A stretch of DNA of 64,000 bases from Sphingobium aromaticiconvertens (GCF_037154075.1 NZ_JBANRJ010000001.1:2909501-2973500); one strand, 5' to 3'. Numbered from the stretch's first letter, positions 1 through 9,324 are shown. The notes: a model not told the origin generated them from the letters alone. Translations and numbers: made by a program.

Positions 1-144
1 ACGGTGTGGACGGGCATAGGCGCGGTCGGCGCGTTCCTCGTCGGCATCACCTTTCTTGGTGAAGGTGTCAGCGCCACGCGCCTGATCGCGGCGGCGCTGA
101 TCGTGGCCGGGCTGGCGCTGATGAAATTGTCCAGCACCGCCTGA
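1..144 (+). CDS. SMR-family small multidrug transporter, C-terminal end (partial)
   Basis: The window opens inside this gene; 47 codons and a TGA stop are visible. The peptide contains the run GIGAVGAFLVGITFLGEG followed by a second hydrophobic helix ending ALIVAGLALMKLSS. This is the pattern of the third and fourth membrane helices of EmrE/SugE-type small multidrug resistance transporters, which export cationic drugs or guanidinium as inner-membrane dimers. The N-terminal helices, including the essential glutamate of helix 1, lie outside the window, so the SugE and EmrE subtypes cannot be told apart. Confidence 0.72.
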   Translation, partial: TVWTGIGAVGAFLVGITFLGEGVSATRLIAAALIVAGLALMKLSSTA

Positions 145-151
145 GCGGCGC

Positions 152-2011
152 TTAATAGCCTACGGCATAACCCATGCGACGTGGATCGGCCCCACCCATC
201 CGCGCACCCGAAGCATCGGCCAGCACCCCCTGCACGCTGCCAATGGCATAGGGACCGACCGTTTCCAGCCGGTGCCCCATCGCCGTCAGCCCCTGTGTCG
301 TGGCAGGGTCGAAGCGCCCCTCCATCTGCACCGTGATCGCCGCGCCCGGCTGGTAGAAACTGGGTTCGGCGTCCAGGGCAAAGCGCGGCGCTTCGATCGC
401 GGCCTGAATACCCATGCCCCGGTCGATCACATTGATCAGAAACTGGAACTGCGTCTGGCCGATCGTCTCCCCGCCCGGCGATCCGCAGACCAGCCTGAAC
501 CGCCCCTTGTCCAGAACGATGGTGGGACCATTGCCCAGCAGCGCGATCTTGCCGGGCGCTACCGTGTTGGGATGCCCTTTGTCCGGCGCGCTGGACCCAA
601 CCCGCAAGCCGTTGTTGCAGAGCAGGCCGGTGTCGCCCATCACCACGAACGTGCCAAAGCCCCCGCCGACCGTCGTAGTGACGGCGATGGCATTGCCGTC
701 CGCATCGACCACCGCCAGGCTGGTCGTATCTCCACCCCGGCTGCGTCCGTCGCGCACGGCCAGTTGCACCCTGTCATCTATATAGCCCGCAATCTTTGCG
801 CCCTCGGGATAGGCGACCGCACGGGCGGGATCGATCAGCTTACGACGCTGAGCGGCGAATCCCTTGGACAGCAGCATGTCCACCGGGATCTTGCTGAACG
901 CCGGATCGGCGGCATAGCGATAGACATCGGCCTTTGCGATCTTGATCGCCTCTATCAGCAAATGAGTCGCCTGCGGGCCACCGGCTGGCAGCGCGGCCAG
1001 ATCAAAACCCTCGACGATGTTGAGCTGTTCGCAAACCTCCAGCCCTGTGCGGGAGGTCAATGGGCTGCAATAGACATCCAGACCGCGATAATTGGTCGTT
1101 ACCGGATCGGCCCATTTGGCCGCATAGGCACGCATATCGGCCATCCGCAACCAGCCGCCCTGATTTTCCGAAAAGCGTGTCATCTCCTGCGCGATCGGCC
1201 CTGCATAAAAATAATCGTGGGCAGCCTGCAACGCCCGGTCCCGATCTGCCCCGCCCTTCCGCGCCTTTGCCTCGGCATCCACCAACGCCTGCAACGTCCG
1301 CGCCAGTGGCATATTGCGAAAGATCGAGCGCGGCTCTGGCGGTTGTCCGCCGGGCAAGAAGATCGCGGCGGTCGTGGGATATAGCGCCAAAGTCTTCTGC
1401 GCCCGCCTGATGAACATCGCGATCGACGGATCGAGTGGATGCCCGTCCCGCGCATAACCGATCGCCGGTTCCAACAGTGTCGAAAGCGGCAACCGACCAA
1501 AGCGCCGGGCCAAAGCGATCCAGCCGCCAAAAGCCCCTGGCACCGCCACTGCCTTATGCCCATGATCCAGCAGCTTGGGATCGACGTTAGGGTCCAGCAA
1601 TTTCGGCGCTCCCCCGGCAAACGCCAGTGACAGCACCTTGCCCGATTTGCAATCAAGGCATGTGGCAAAACCGTTACCCGCCGCGCTCGATGCCCAAGGT
1701 TCCACGACATTCATCACCGCCATCGCCGCGACAGCAGCATCAGCCGCGCTACCGCCCTGCATCAACATCCGCGTGCCCGCCATCGCCGCGAGTGGATGCC
1801 CCGCCGACACGCCGCCGGTCGGCATCGGCACCTCGACCCGGTGCTGGGCAACCGCCGTTGTTCCGGTGCGAGGCGCATCCGGCGCGCGATCTCCCGACTG
1901 GGCCCGCGCGCGGATCGGCATGGCAGAGAGCGCCACCACGCCAAGGCCACCGCCCAGCAGTGCGCGACGCCCCATGGCCGGGCCGTTCGGATTGGAGGGC
2001 GTGGCAGCCAT
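152..2011 (-). CDS. ggt: Gamma-glutamyltransferase, Tat-exported (copy 1)
   Basis: This 619-residue protein should hydrolyse or transfer gamma-glutamyl groups from glutathione or gamma-glutamyl peptides in the periplasm. I start it at the ATG at 2011, which has AAGGAAG just upstream; an in-frame start seven codons earlier lacks such a site. The N-terminus has a twin-arginine type signal (MGRRALLGGG, then a hydrophobic stretch ending ARAQ). The family's autocatalytic threonine is in GGDTTSLAVVD near residue 427, where the precursor would self-cleave into large and small subunits; the usual His after TT is Ser here. GSPGGETIGQTQFQ and the C-terminal GGADPRRMGYAVGY also fit the family. It follows a TBDR on the same strand, with a second, diverged GGT beyond it. 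The substrate is not shown by sequence. Confidence 0.9.
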   Translation of the reverse strand: MAATPSNPNGPAMGRRALLGGGLGVVALSAMPIRARAQSGDRAPDAPRTGTTAVAQHRVEVPMPTGGVSAGHPLAAMAGTRMLMQGGSAADAAVAAMAVMNVVEPWASSAAGNGFATCLDCKSGKVLSLAFAGGAPKLLDPNVDPKLLDHGHKAVAVPGAFGGWIALARRFGRLPLSTLLEPAIGYARDGHPLDPSIAMFIRRAQKTLALYPTTAAIFLPGGQPPEPRSIFRNMPLARTLQALVDAEAKARKGGADRDRALQAAHDYFYAGPIAQEMTRFSENQGGWLRMADMRAYAAKWADPVTTNYRGLDVYCSPLTSRTGLEVCEQLNIVEGFDLAALPAGGPQATHLLIEAIKIAKADVYRYAADPAFSKIPVDMLLSKGFAAQRRKLIDPARAVAYPEGAKIAGYIDDRVQLAVRDGRSRGGDTTSLAVVDADGNAIAVTTTVGGGFGTFVVMGDTGLLCNNGLRVGSSAPDKGHPNTVAPGKIALLGNGPTIVLDKGRFRLVCGSPGGETIGQTQFQFLINVIDRGMGIQAAIEAPRFALDAEPSFYQPGAAITVQMEGRFDPATTQGLTAMGHRLETVGPYAIGSVQGVLADASGARMGGADPRRMGYAVGY

Positions 2012-2039
2012 GATTATCTTCCTTGAAATCACAAATCAA

Positions 2040-2072
2040 AAGGCCCGGCGCTCCAGCGATGGAGCACCGGGC
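2040..2072 (-). terminator. Rho-independent terminator after the TBDR gene
   Basis: A GC-rich hairpin (GGCCCGG plus CTCC pairing with GGAG plus CCGGGCC around a short AGCGAT loop) lies 11 bases beyond the stop of the TBDR gene on the minus strand. It is followed on that strand by TTTTGATTT. Being upstream of ggt copy 1, it could also attenuate read-through into that gene. Confidence 0.65.
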
Positions 2073-2082
2073 CGTGAGGGCA

Positions 2083-5000
2083 TCAGAAGGTCTTCTTGAT
2101 CCCCGTATACCAATAGCGCGCCTGCGGCTGGTAGAGGTTCGACAGATAGCCGGCCGAGGAGAGCGGCGGGTCCTTGTCGAAGATGTTGCGCGCGCCGACG
2201 GTCAGCATCGTGCCCTTCATTATGCCTTCATTCTGGAATTCATAGGAAGTGTAGAGATTGACGGTCGTCTGCCCCTTTACAATGAAGGGATTGGCTGCCG
2301 CGTCGCGCACCGCGTTTTCATAGACCGAGTCGATGAACTGGGTGAACGCGCCGACCGTCACCGGACCCGAATTCCAGGTCAGGTTGGCCGAGATGCGCCA
2401 GCGCGGCTGGCCATCGCGCCCCACGACATCGCCGCCGCCCTGGGTAGGGACACCCGCGTTGATCGTGCCCGCCGCCTTGCCGTCAATCACGTCCTGAACG
2501 CCCCTGGGCGCATCGACGACATAGCCGATCAACCGCGAGGCGTTGACGTTCAGGGCAAAGTTACCGACCGAGGTCGTGTTCAGGCGATAGTCGAGGTTGA
2601 AGTCGATACCGTTGACCGTCACCGGCAGCAGGTTTTCGAAGTTGGCGACGACATAAAGGAGTTCACCAACGGGGGCGAGACCGGTGCCCGCGGCCGTGGC
2701 AATGTCATCGGCGGTCGGCGCGCGGCGAACGACATTGGGGTTGCTGCTGCCCTGCGCGCGCAACAGATAGTCGAGGTTGAGGCCGTTTTGATAATCGAGC
2801 AGGCCGACCACATTCTTCTGCTTGATCTGCCAGCGATCGACCGTCAGCGTCACATGGCCAAAGCCGTCGGGCAGTGGCGGGGTGAAGATCGCGCCGAAGT
2901 TCCAGCTCGTCGACTCCTCAGGTTTCAGATTAGGATTGCCGCTGGAACGCCGCAGAACCGAGATGTTGCGATTGCACTGGGAGAAATTGGGAATGCGGCC
3001 CGCGCGCACATCTGCCTCGCACAGCACATAATCGACGCCGGTGTTCACACGATCGAGCGTGGAGGTGTTGATGACCTCCAGGTTCGGCGCGCGAAAGCCC
3101 TGCGACCAGGAACCACGCAGCTTGATGCCCTGTAGCAGTTCCCAAGACGCCGCCACCTTGGGCTTCGCGACGCTGCCGACATCGCTATAATCCTCGAACC
3201 GGCCAGCGACCTGGAAATCGAGCGACCGGAACAGTGTAACATCCATTTCCGGGCTGAAGATCGGGATGGCCAGTTCGGCATAGGCCGACTTCACCGTGCG
3301 CTTGCCATAGACGTCCGGGCTGGGACTCGCGCCACCCAGGTCGGACCCGTAGAAGATGCCGGTGACGGCATCGGTATAGGTGGTATCAACACCCGCAACG
3401 CCGCCCTGATAGGTCGAACGGTTGTCGCGATAGGTTTCACGGCGAAATTCGATCCCGGCCGCGATGCCGATGCTATTGTCGGCCCACAAGCCGATCAGAT
3501 TTGCGTTCGAGATCTTGAAATCCACCAGCCCAAGCGACGTGCGCGTCTTGCGCGTGGCCTTTATCATGAAGCTGTCGATCGTCGCCTGACTGTTGGGCGT
3601 GCAATCGCCGATCGACGGCGTATCGACGCACCCGCCATTGAACGGATTATAAGCGTCGGGCGTGGTTTTGTTGATTGCGGCTTGAAGCAGGGTGTTGGAG
3701 AAATTCTCCTGCGTGTCCGCTGCCGTAGCCCAGGTGTAGAGACCCGCCGTATCAAAATCCCAGTCTCCGATGGAGCCACGCAGGCCGCCAAGGAAGCGAT
3801 ACTGATAGTTGGTGACGTCGACCGTGCGCGATCCGACATCGACATAGCTTAATGACGTGATCTGAACCGGCAGGCCCGTGGCGGGCACGATAGCGGTGCT
3901 GAGGCCCGCAATGCGGTTGGGCGAACCAACCGGGCCAAGCGGATTCCAGTACGCATTGGCCGCGACCGTGATCGGGATGTTGGCGAGCGATCCGGGCGCG
4001 CCGATCGTGGAACTGGTCTTGCCGCGATAGAAGCCGGCTTCGCCGAAGAGGGTCAGATTGTCGGTCAGGTCATAATGGGCGTTGGCAAAGAAGTTGAGCC
4101 GCTTGACCGACGGCTGGGTGGTCAGATCGTCGAACGTCGCCGGTGAATTGAAGCGCAGATTGGAGTCTACACCCGCCATTTCGGTAGCGCCATTGCCATC
4201 GTCATAACACATGCCCGGCGTGCCCGATGCGATCCGGCAGCCGGTGTTGGCGTTGGGCTGGATATGGAATTGGCTTGACGCATTAGTGAAGGCGGTGGCG
4301 CCGCTGGAGACGGTCCGGTTCAGGAAACTGACGATCCCATTGGCGCTGGGCGTGGTAGCCAGCGCGCGGAATGTCCCCCACGGCGTGCTGGTGCTGGTGC
4401 CGTTGAATGCAGCGACATTGGCGAAAGGTGTTCCGGCGACATAGCCGCGCCGGTCGACACTGGCGGTATAATCCTGATCGCTAAGATAGAGCTTGGATTT
4501 TTGTGCATAGTTGGCGAACAGCGAGATGTTGCCGCGGCCTTCCGAAAAGTCCTTGCCAATTAACCCATTGACCGTGAATTCACGCAGGTTGGTGCCTTCC
4601 GCCCCACCATATTGGGCGTCGAACTTGGCGCCGTTAAAATCGGTCTGGAGCACATTGTTCACCACGCCCGCTACCGCATCCGATCCGTAGAGCGCCGCCG
4701 CGCCGTCGCGCAGCACTTCGACACGGCTGATCGCTCCGACGGGAATGGTGTTCGCGTTATAGCCAAAAGTCGGCACGCCAGAATCGACGACGCCGGTGAT
4801 CGCCTGTGATGTGGGATGCAGCACGGTACGGCGGCCGTTGATGAGCAACAGCGTGTTGCCCTGCCCCAAGCCACGTAGCGATACGGTCGATACATCGCCG
4901 CGCGCCGCATTGGCGTTGCCGCCGCCCAACACCTGTTCGTTGAACGTGACGCCGCCTAGTTGCGGGATCGAGCGGAAAAGATCAGCGCCGGATACGGCGG

Positions 5001-5262
5001 CGACAGCCTGGATCTGCTCCTCACCAACCAAGTTGACCGGCAGCGCGCCGGTGGTCTTGGCGCCGCGGATCTGCGACCCGATAACAACGATGTCATCACC
5101 ACGATTTTCAGTGACGGGGCCGTCAGGCATTCCGTCTGCCGCTTGCGCCGCCGCAGCGGTGGTGGCCAGGCTGGATGCCTGTTCCGCATAAGCCACACCT
5201 GTTGAAAGCGCGATGATGCTGGCACTCAACAATGTCCTGTTTACAGATTTAAGAGCTTTCAT
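2083..5262 (-). CDS. TonB-dependent outer-membrane receptor of the gamma-glutamyl locus
   Basis: This receptor of 1059 residues is a 22-strand outer-membrane barrel with a plug, predicted to import a substrate using TonB energy. I chose the ATG at 5262 because MKALKSVNRTLLSASIIALS begins a clear signal peptide ending AYA and GGGGGACAGGGAC precedes it; the longer frame adds 90 residues without signal character. A TonB-box-like DDIVVIGS sits near residue 60. The plug carries VSLRGLGQGNTLLLINGRR and SRVEVLRDGAAALYGSDAVA, typical of large sphingomonad and xanthomonad receptors. The chain ends in aromatic-rich YWYTGIKKTF with a terminal Phe, the usual barrel-assembly signal. It lies between two gamma-glutamyltransferase genes and is divergent from the second, which suggests a gamma-glutamyl peptide ligand by inference only. 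Confidence 0.93.
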   Translation of the reverse strand: MKALKSVNRTLLSASIIALSTGVAYAEQASSLATTAAAAQAADGMPDGPVTENRGDDIVVIGSQIRGAKTTGALPVNLVGEEQIQAVAAVSGADLFRSIPQLGGVTFNEQVLGGGNANAARGDVSTVSLRGLGQGNTLLLINGRRTVLHPTSQAITGVVDSGVPTFGYNANTIPVGAISRVEVLRDGAAALYGSDAVAGVVNNVLQTDFNGAKFDAQYGGAEGTNLREFTVNGLIGKDFSEGRGNISLFANYAQKSKLYLSDQDYTASVDRRGYVAGTPFANVAAFNGTSTSTPWGTFRALATTPSANGIVSFLNRTVSSGATAFTNASSQFHIQPNANTGCRIASGTPGMCYDDGNGATEMAGVDSNLRFNSPATFDDLTTQPSVKRLNFFANAHYDLTDNLTLFGEAGFYRGKTSSTIGAPGSLANIPITVAANAYWNPLGPVGSPNRIAGLSTAIVPATGLPVQITSLSYVDVGSRTVDVTNYQYRFLGGLRGSIGDWDFDTAGLYTWATAADTQENFSNTLLQAAINKTTPDAYNPFNGGCVDTPSIGDCTPNSQATIDSFMIKATRKTRTSLGLVDFKISNANLIGLWADNSIGIAAGIEFRRETYRDNRSTYQGGVAGVDTTYTDAVTGIFYGSDLGGASPSPDVYGKRTVKSAYAELAIPIFSPEMDVTLFRSLDFQVAGRFEDYSDVGSVAKPKVAASWELLQGIKLRGSWSQGFRAPNLEVINTSTLDRVNTGVDYVLCEADVRAGRIPNFSQCNRNISVLRRSSGNPNLKPEESTSWNFGAIFTPPLPDGFGHVTLTVDRWQIKQKNVVGLLDYQNGLNLDYLLRAQGSSNPNVVRRAPTADDIATAAGTGLAPVGELLYVVANFENLLPVTVNGIDFNLDYRLNTTSVGNFALNVNASRLIGYVVDAPRGVQDVIDGKAAGTINAGVPTQGGGDVVGRDGQPRWRISANLTWNSGPVTVGAFTQFIDSVYENAVRDAAANPFIVKGQTTVNLYTSYEFQNEGIMKGTMLTVGARNIFDKDPPLSSAGYLSNLYQPQARYWYTGIKKTF

Positions 5263-5716
5263 GTCCCTGTCCCCCATTGAAGATCGTGCCGCCTTTTCCC
5301 CGGCGACAGACCCATTCCCACGACCATGGCTCACACGCTCGCAAGCCATGTCAGGCTCACACGCGGCACTCTCATTCCGGACAGATTTCCCGCTATTGGT
5401 CGCCGTCTTGGCGAAAAGTGGATGCTTGACGGGCCGCCGTGAATGGAGCCTCGACATCCTTTCCCTGCATCGCGGCCATTGATGCCGCCCCGGCTGCTGG
5501 GGATGGTCCTCCCTCTTGTTGAGGCCATCCATGTTGCAGCGTTCTCGATGACAAAAACTATTTGGCGTGCAAAACCCGCTATCGGCATGTCATTTTTATT
5601 TCATAGTCGGTGCGCGCCGCGTAATTTTCTTAGTGCGGATATGGACCCGTCTCTCGTCTAGATCGGGTGTCGGCGGCAAGGACATGCCGCCGTTTGCCGG
5701 AGGTCAGAGGGACATA
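5263..5716. promoter_or_regulatory. Divergent promoter region between TBDR and second GGT
   Basis: No convincing gene lies in these 454 bases. Both flanking genes read outward, so two promoters must be here. The most AT-rich part is about 5545-5640, with runs such as GTCATTTTTATTTCATAG, and is the likeliest place for RNA polymerase and for an Lrp/AsnC-type regulator encoded at 7681. I could not define -35/-10 boxes with confidence. Confidence 0.4.
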
Positions 5717-7597
5717 ATGAGCAGCAGCGAAGACAGCGACACACCGACATTCAGCCGTCGAGACCTGGCCACGCTCGCCGCCGGTGGCGCAGCCCTGATG
5801 GGCGGTAGCGCGTCGCTGATAGCCCAGACCACGGGCAAACCCGCGATAGAACCGACGCGGCTGGTAAGTGCGGGCGAAACATTGCGGCCTGAGATCGTCG
5901 GCAATTTCGGTATCGTCGCCGCCGGGCGCCACTATGCGGTCGCGGCGGGCACCCGAATATTGATGGCGGGCGGCAATGCCACCGATGCAGGCGTGGCGGC
6001 GGTGTTCGCAGCGGCGGTCACGGAAATCTCGCATTTCGGTTTCGGTGGGGAAGCACCCACCATCATTTACGACGCGAAAACCAATAAGGCCTCAGTGGTA
6101 AGCGGCCAGGGTATTGCGCCCGGCCTTGCCACGCCGGATAAATTTGCCGAGGCGGGCGTCATTCCCGGCAATGGTCCCAATGGCGGCACCGTACCTGCCA
6201 TGGTCGACGCCATGGCGCTGGCCCTGCAACTCAATGGCACGATGACGCTGGATCAGGTGATGCAGCCCGCCATCGAGCTGGCGGACGGCTTCGTTATGTA
6301 TAATTTCCTCGCCGAAGTCTTCGTCAGCCAGCAGAAGGCGACGTCGAAATATAAAAGCGCCTACGACACCTATTATCCCGGTGGGAAGCTGCCCAAGACC
6401 GGTGAAATTTTCCGCCAGCCCAATCTGGCCCGCACCATGCGGGCGATTGCAGAAGCCGATCGCGCTGTCCTCGCCCGGACGAAGGACCGCAAGGCCGCAA
6501 TTCAGGCCGGTCGCGACGCATTCTACAAAGGCGACATTGCCCGCCGGATCGGCGCTGCAATGGAGGCGGATGGCGGCCTGATGCGCTATGACGACCTGGC
6601 CCGCTATAAGGGCAAGGTGGAAGCACCGGCCATGACCAGCGTGTTTGGTTATACGGTCTGCAAGGCAGGTTTCTGGAGTCAGGGTCCGGCCATGCTGATG
6701 GCGCTCAACATCGCTGAGGCAGCGGGCATCGCGTCTATGGAGCCGGGGTCCGATCCCTATCTCCACACTGTCGCGGAATCGATCAAGCTGGCCTTCGACG
6801 ATCGCAACGCCTTTTTCGGCGATCCCGATTTTGCGGCCGTCCCCGCAAGGGGCCTGCTGTCCAAGGCCTATGCGGTGCAGCGGGCCAAGCTGATCGGCCC
6901 TCGCGCTTCGCTGGAGCATCGGTTCGGCGATCCTTGGGCCTTTGAGGGGAAGAAGCGCTCCACCCCGTCCTTCACGCCGCACATGCTGAAGCGTAAGGGT
7001 GGCCCGGTCGCCGACACCACCGCAATCGAGGTCGTGGACAAACAAGGCAATCTGTTCAGTTGCACGCCCAGTTCCGGTTGGCTGCTGGGCGGTGCCTATA
7101 TTGCGGGCGATACAGGCGTGCCGATGAGCAATCGTCTGACGGTGTTCGACCTCGATCCCGAAAGCCCCAATGTCCTGGTGCCCGGCAAGCGGCCCCGCAC
7201 GACCCTCTCCCCGTCCATGGTGTTGAAGGAGGGCGCGCCCTATCTCGCCATTGGTACGCCGGGCGGCGACAATCAGGACCAGCAGATCATGAATGTGCTG
7301 TTGCGCGTGCTGGCCTTCAACCAGCCACTCCAGGCCGCGATCGAGGCGCCGCGCATCAACTCCAATCATTTCCACGGCTCCTTCGCGATCAAGAAGGACG
7401 AGCCGGGCGTACTGGAGATTGAAGATCGCATACCCGCCGACATCCGGGCAGCGCTCACCGCGCGGGGACATAAGCTGGACGTACTTGGTCCCTATGCAGT
7501 ATCGACCGGCATCGTCGCGGCGGGCGTGGTGCCTGAAACGGGCACGTTGCGCGGGGGCGCAGACGTGAGGCGCGAGCGCTATGTGTTCGGTTGGTAG
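5717..7597 (+). CDS. Gamma-glutamyltransferase, Tat-exported (copy 2)
   Basis: This is a second gamma-glutamyltransferase family protein of 626 residues, clearly diverged from the copy at 152-2011. The ATG at 5717 is preceded by CAGAGGGAC and starts MSSSEDSDTPTFSRRDLATL, a twin-arginine signal with a hydrophobic stretch ending SLIAQ. The earlier in-frame start has neither feature. The catalytic threonine is in ADTTAIEVVD near residue 433, with Ala where the family usually has His. AIGTPGGDNQDQQIMNVLLR and C-terminal LRGGADVRRERYVFGW match the family's small-subunit signatures. It is followed by an Lrp/AsnC regulator 83 bases downstream. A gamma-glutamyl or related amide substrate is likely; whether it is a transferase, hydrolase or acylase is open. 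Confidence 0.87.
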   Translation: MSSSEDSDTPTFSRRDLATLAAGGAALMGGSASLIAQTTGKPAIEPTRLVSAGETLRPEIVGNFGIVAAGRHYAVAAGTRILMAGGNATDAGVAAVFAAAVTEISHFGFGGEAPTIIYDAKTNKASVVSGQGIAPGLATPDKFAEAGVIPGNGPNGGTVPAMVDAMALALQLNGTMTLDQVMQPAIELADGFVMYNFLAEVFVSQQKATSKYKSAYDTYYPGGKLPKTGEIFRQPNLARTMRAIAEADRAVLARTKDRKAAIQAGRDAFYKGDIARRIGAAMEADGGLMRYDDLARYKGKVEAPAMTSVFGYTVCKAGFWSQGPAMLMALNIAEAAGIASMEPGSDPYLHTVAESIKLAFDDRNAFFGDPDFAAVPARGLLSKAYAVQRAKLIGPRASLEHRFGDPWAFEGKKRSTPSFTPHMLKRKGGPVADTTAIEVVDKQGNLFSCTPSSGWLLGGAYIAGDTGVPMSNRLTVFDLDPESPNVLVPGKRPRTTLSPSMVLKEGAPYLAIGTPGGDNQDQQIMNVLLRVLAFNQPLQAAIEAPRINSNHFHGSFAIKKDEPGVLEIEDRIPADIRAALTARGHKLDVLGPYAVSTGIVAAGVVPETGTLRGGADVRRERYVFGW

Positions 7598-7680
7598 TTT
7601 TCAGATCGACCCGCTTTGCCTTTGAACATACGCAGCCTTGTGCCAAGAGATGGATCATCTTTTCGCACAAGGCGCGTATC

Positions 7681-8151
7681 ATGAATAAATCCGTCACCCT
7701 TGACCCGCTGGACCGGCGTATCGTCGCCGAGTTGCAGAAGGACGCCTCCCTCAGCAACGCCGAGCTTGCCGAGAAGGTCGGAAGTACCGGTCCCTCCTGC
7801 TGGCGGCGGATCAAGGCGCTGGAGGATCAGGGCGTACTGAAGCCCGCGATCCGTCTCGCCGATCCGGAGAAGCTGGGCCACGCAGTCAATGTGCTGTGCA
7901 GCGTGCGGATGAAAAGCCACACGAGCGAAAGCATCGACGCCTTCCACGCCTTCGTTCACACCCATCCGCAGGTGATGGAATGCTATCTTATGTCAGGCGA
8001 ATGGGATTATCTGATGCGGATCGTGGCATCCGACGTGTCCGACTATGAGCATTTCCTGATGCGGACCTTGCTCAAACACCCCTCAGTTGCCGGTGCCTCG
8101 TCCCATTTCGCCTTGTCAGTGACAAAATATACGACAGCCCTACCGGTTTAA
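7681..8151 (+). CDS. Lrp/AsnC-family transcriptional regulator
   Basis: The protein has 156 residues. It opens with an AsnC-type winged helix-turn-helix (about residues 7-50, LDRRIVAELQKDASLSNAEL followed by a recognition helix with WRRIKALEDQGVL). A RAM ligand-binding domain follows. Family members bind amino acids and regulate their uptake or breakdown as dimers to octamers. I start at the ATG at 7681, where homology begins, rather than 30 codons upstream. It lies directly after the second GGT and convergent with a RidA-like gene, so it probably controls the gamma-glutamyl locus in response to an amino acid; the ligand cannot be read from sequence. Confidence 0.9.
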   Translation: MNKSVTLDPLDRRIVAELQKDASLSNAELAEKVGSTGPSCWRRIKALEDQGVLKPAIRLADPEKLGHAVNVLCSVRMKSHTSESIDAFHAFVHTHPQVMECYLMSGEWDYLMRIVASDVSDYEHFLMRTLLKHPSVAGASSHFALSVTKYTTALPV

Positions 8152-8157
8152 CGCGCG

Positions 8158-8589
8158 TCACTTGAACGCGGCAAGGCACTCCACTTCCAGCGGTGCGCCA
8201 AGCGCCAGCCCGTCGACGCCAAACGCACTGCGCGCGGGGAGGCGCTTCCCCTCGAAATAAGGGAGGTAGGCGGCGTTGAAGCGCGGCCAGTCAGCCATGT
8301 CGTCCAGCATCACCGTGCATTTGACGACATGCCCGAAATCGAGGCCATTGCTCGCCAATATTTTGCCGATGCTGTCCATTGCCGCCCTGACCGCCGCGTC
8401 ATACCCTTCCTTGTGCGGGTCCATCCCGTTGGGCACCTGCCCGATCTGGCCCGACATGAACAATATGTCCCCCACTCGCACGGCAGGCGAAAAGGGCAGC
8501 GTCGCAGGGAACGACTGCGGCCTGGGCGCGCCCTGCGCCAGCGCGGGGCCAGCAGCGAACAGCGCGAGAAGGCAAGCCAGGGTCTTCAT
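8158..8589 (-). CDS. RidA/YjgF-family protein with export signal
   Basis: The 143-residue protein starts at the ATG at 8589, preceded by GAGGAAAG nine bases away. The first 20 residues (MKTLACLLALFAAGPALAQG) form a Sec signal peptide with an ALA-Q cleavage site. The rest has the RidA fold: GDILFMSGQIGQVPNG, VVKCTVMLDDMADWPRFN, LPARSAFGVDGLALGAPLEV. Classical RidA deaminates reactive enamine/imine intermediates in the cytoplasm, with an arginine in the RxAxxV-like segment; here that Arg is present (ARSAFGV). Export to the periplasm is unusual and suggests action on a product of the exported GGTs, by inference. It is convergent with the Lrp/AsnC gene. Confidence 0.87.
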   Translation of the reverse strand: MKTLACLLALFAAGPALAQGAPRPQSFPATLPFSPAVRVGDILFMSGQIGQVPNGMDPHKEGYDAAVRAAMDSIGKILASNGLDFGHVVKCTVMLDDMADWPRFNAAYLPYFEGKRLPARSAFGVDGLALGAPLEVECLAAFK

Positions 8590-8997
8590 TGGGACGCTTT
8601 CCTCAAAGGCGCGGCCTGTAGCCGCTCGATGTAACGCCATCATCATTATGGGCCGGTTGCGAAAAGCGGAAGCGATTTTCCAATCCATTCCATAACTTGT
8701 TATGCATCCTTCCCAACGGGCACATTCGGAAGGGAGTGTCATGAATGGAGATATAAATAGGCCGGGAATACGGATTGCCATCGACAGTCGGCTATGAGGT
8801 GGTGGCGATCGCCATCAAAGAATGGCATATTTTTTCTAACGCTATCGCTCGCCACATCAATTATCTACGCCCGCGAAACAGACCCGATGGTCCTGGCGTC
8901 CAAAGACGCAGAGGGTCGAAGCCTATGTGAAACCTGGGATCAGCATCTCGCGTGATCTGGGGAAGGCCCTGACGGCCGCGCTTAACCGGCCTCTGCC
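8590..8997. other. Non-coding stretch upstream of the RidA-like gene
   Basis: I see no gene with coding character in these 408 bases. The part next to 8589 must hold the promoter of the RidA-like gene on the minus strand. An AT-rich patch at about 8830-8850 and the palindrome GGCGATCGCC at about 8804-8813 are the only notable sequence features. Confidence 0.45.
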
Positions 8998-9324
8998 TCA
9001 GTCAACGCGACTGGTGACCTTCGCTGTGCCGTCGTTCAGGATTTCAATGAGGTGAGCATTACCATTCTCACATTTGGCCCGCCAACCCATAGCGCCATTT
9101 CCAAGTTTAATATGTTCCGATCCCGACACCTCCTGACAGGCGATGCCGGAATCCCGAATAGCCCTCAAAAATACGCCATTGCGTTGCATTTCACTAAGGC
9201 CTTCAACTTGCGCTATCGCGCCCGTCACAGGCGTCACCTGATTATCAGTGGTTGCGATTTTCTCATCATCACCACCGCATGAAATGAGAGCAAGAGCAGC
9301 GGTCAGCGTCATCAATATACGCAT
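8998..9324 (-). CDS. Small predicted lipoprotein of unknown function
   Basis: This 108-residue protein begins MRILMTLTAALALISCGGDD. That is a lipoprotein signal with lipobox LIS-C, so Cys16 would be lipidated; the Gly-Gly-Asp-Asp that follows leaves sorting uncertain. GAGGAAGAAT directly precedes the ATG at 9324, supporting a real gene. The mature part has two further cysteines (GIACQEV and RAKCENG) that could form a disulfide, and no recognised domain. It stands alone, 240 bases from the start of the broken dioxygenase gene. I do not recognise the family. Confidence 0.68.
   Translation of the reverse strand: MRILMTLTAALALISCGGDDEKIATTDNQVTPVTGAIAQVEGLSEMQRNGVFLRAIRDSGIACQEVSGSEHIKLGNGAMGWRAKCENGNAHLIEILNDGTAKVTSRVD

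Noticed and set aside
2023..3135. Plus-strand frame of 370 codons opposite the TBDR
   Set aside because: It lies entirely antisense to conserved barrel sequence and shows no protein motif.
6092..7471. Antisense frame of 459 codons opposite the second GGT
   Set aside because: The plus-strand GGT is complete with all motifs; the antisense product matches no family.
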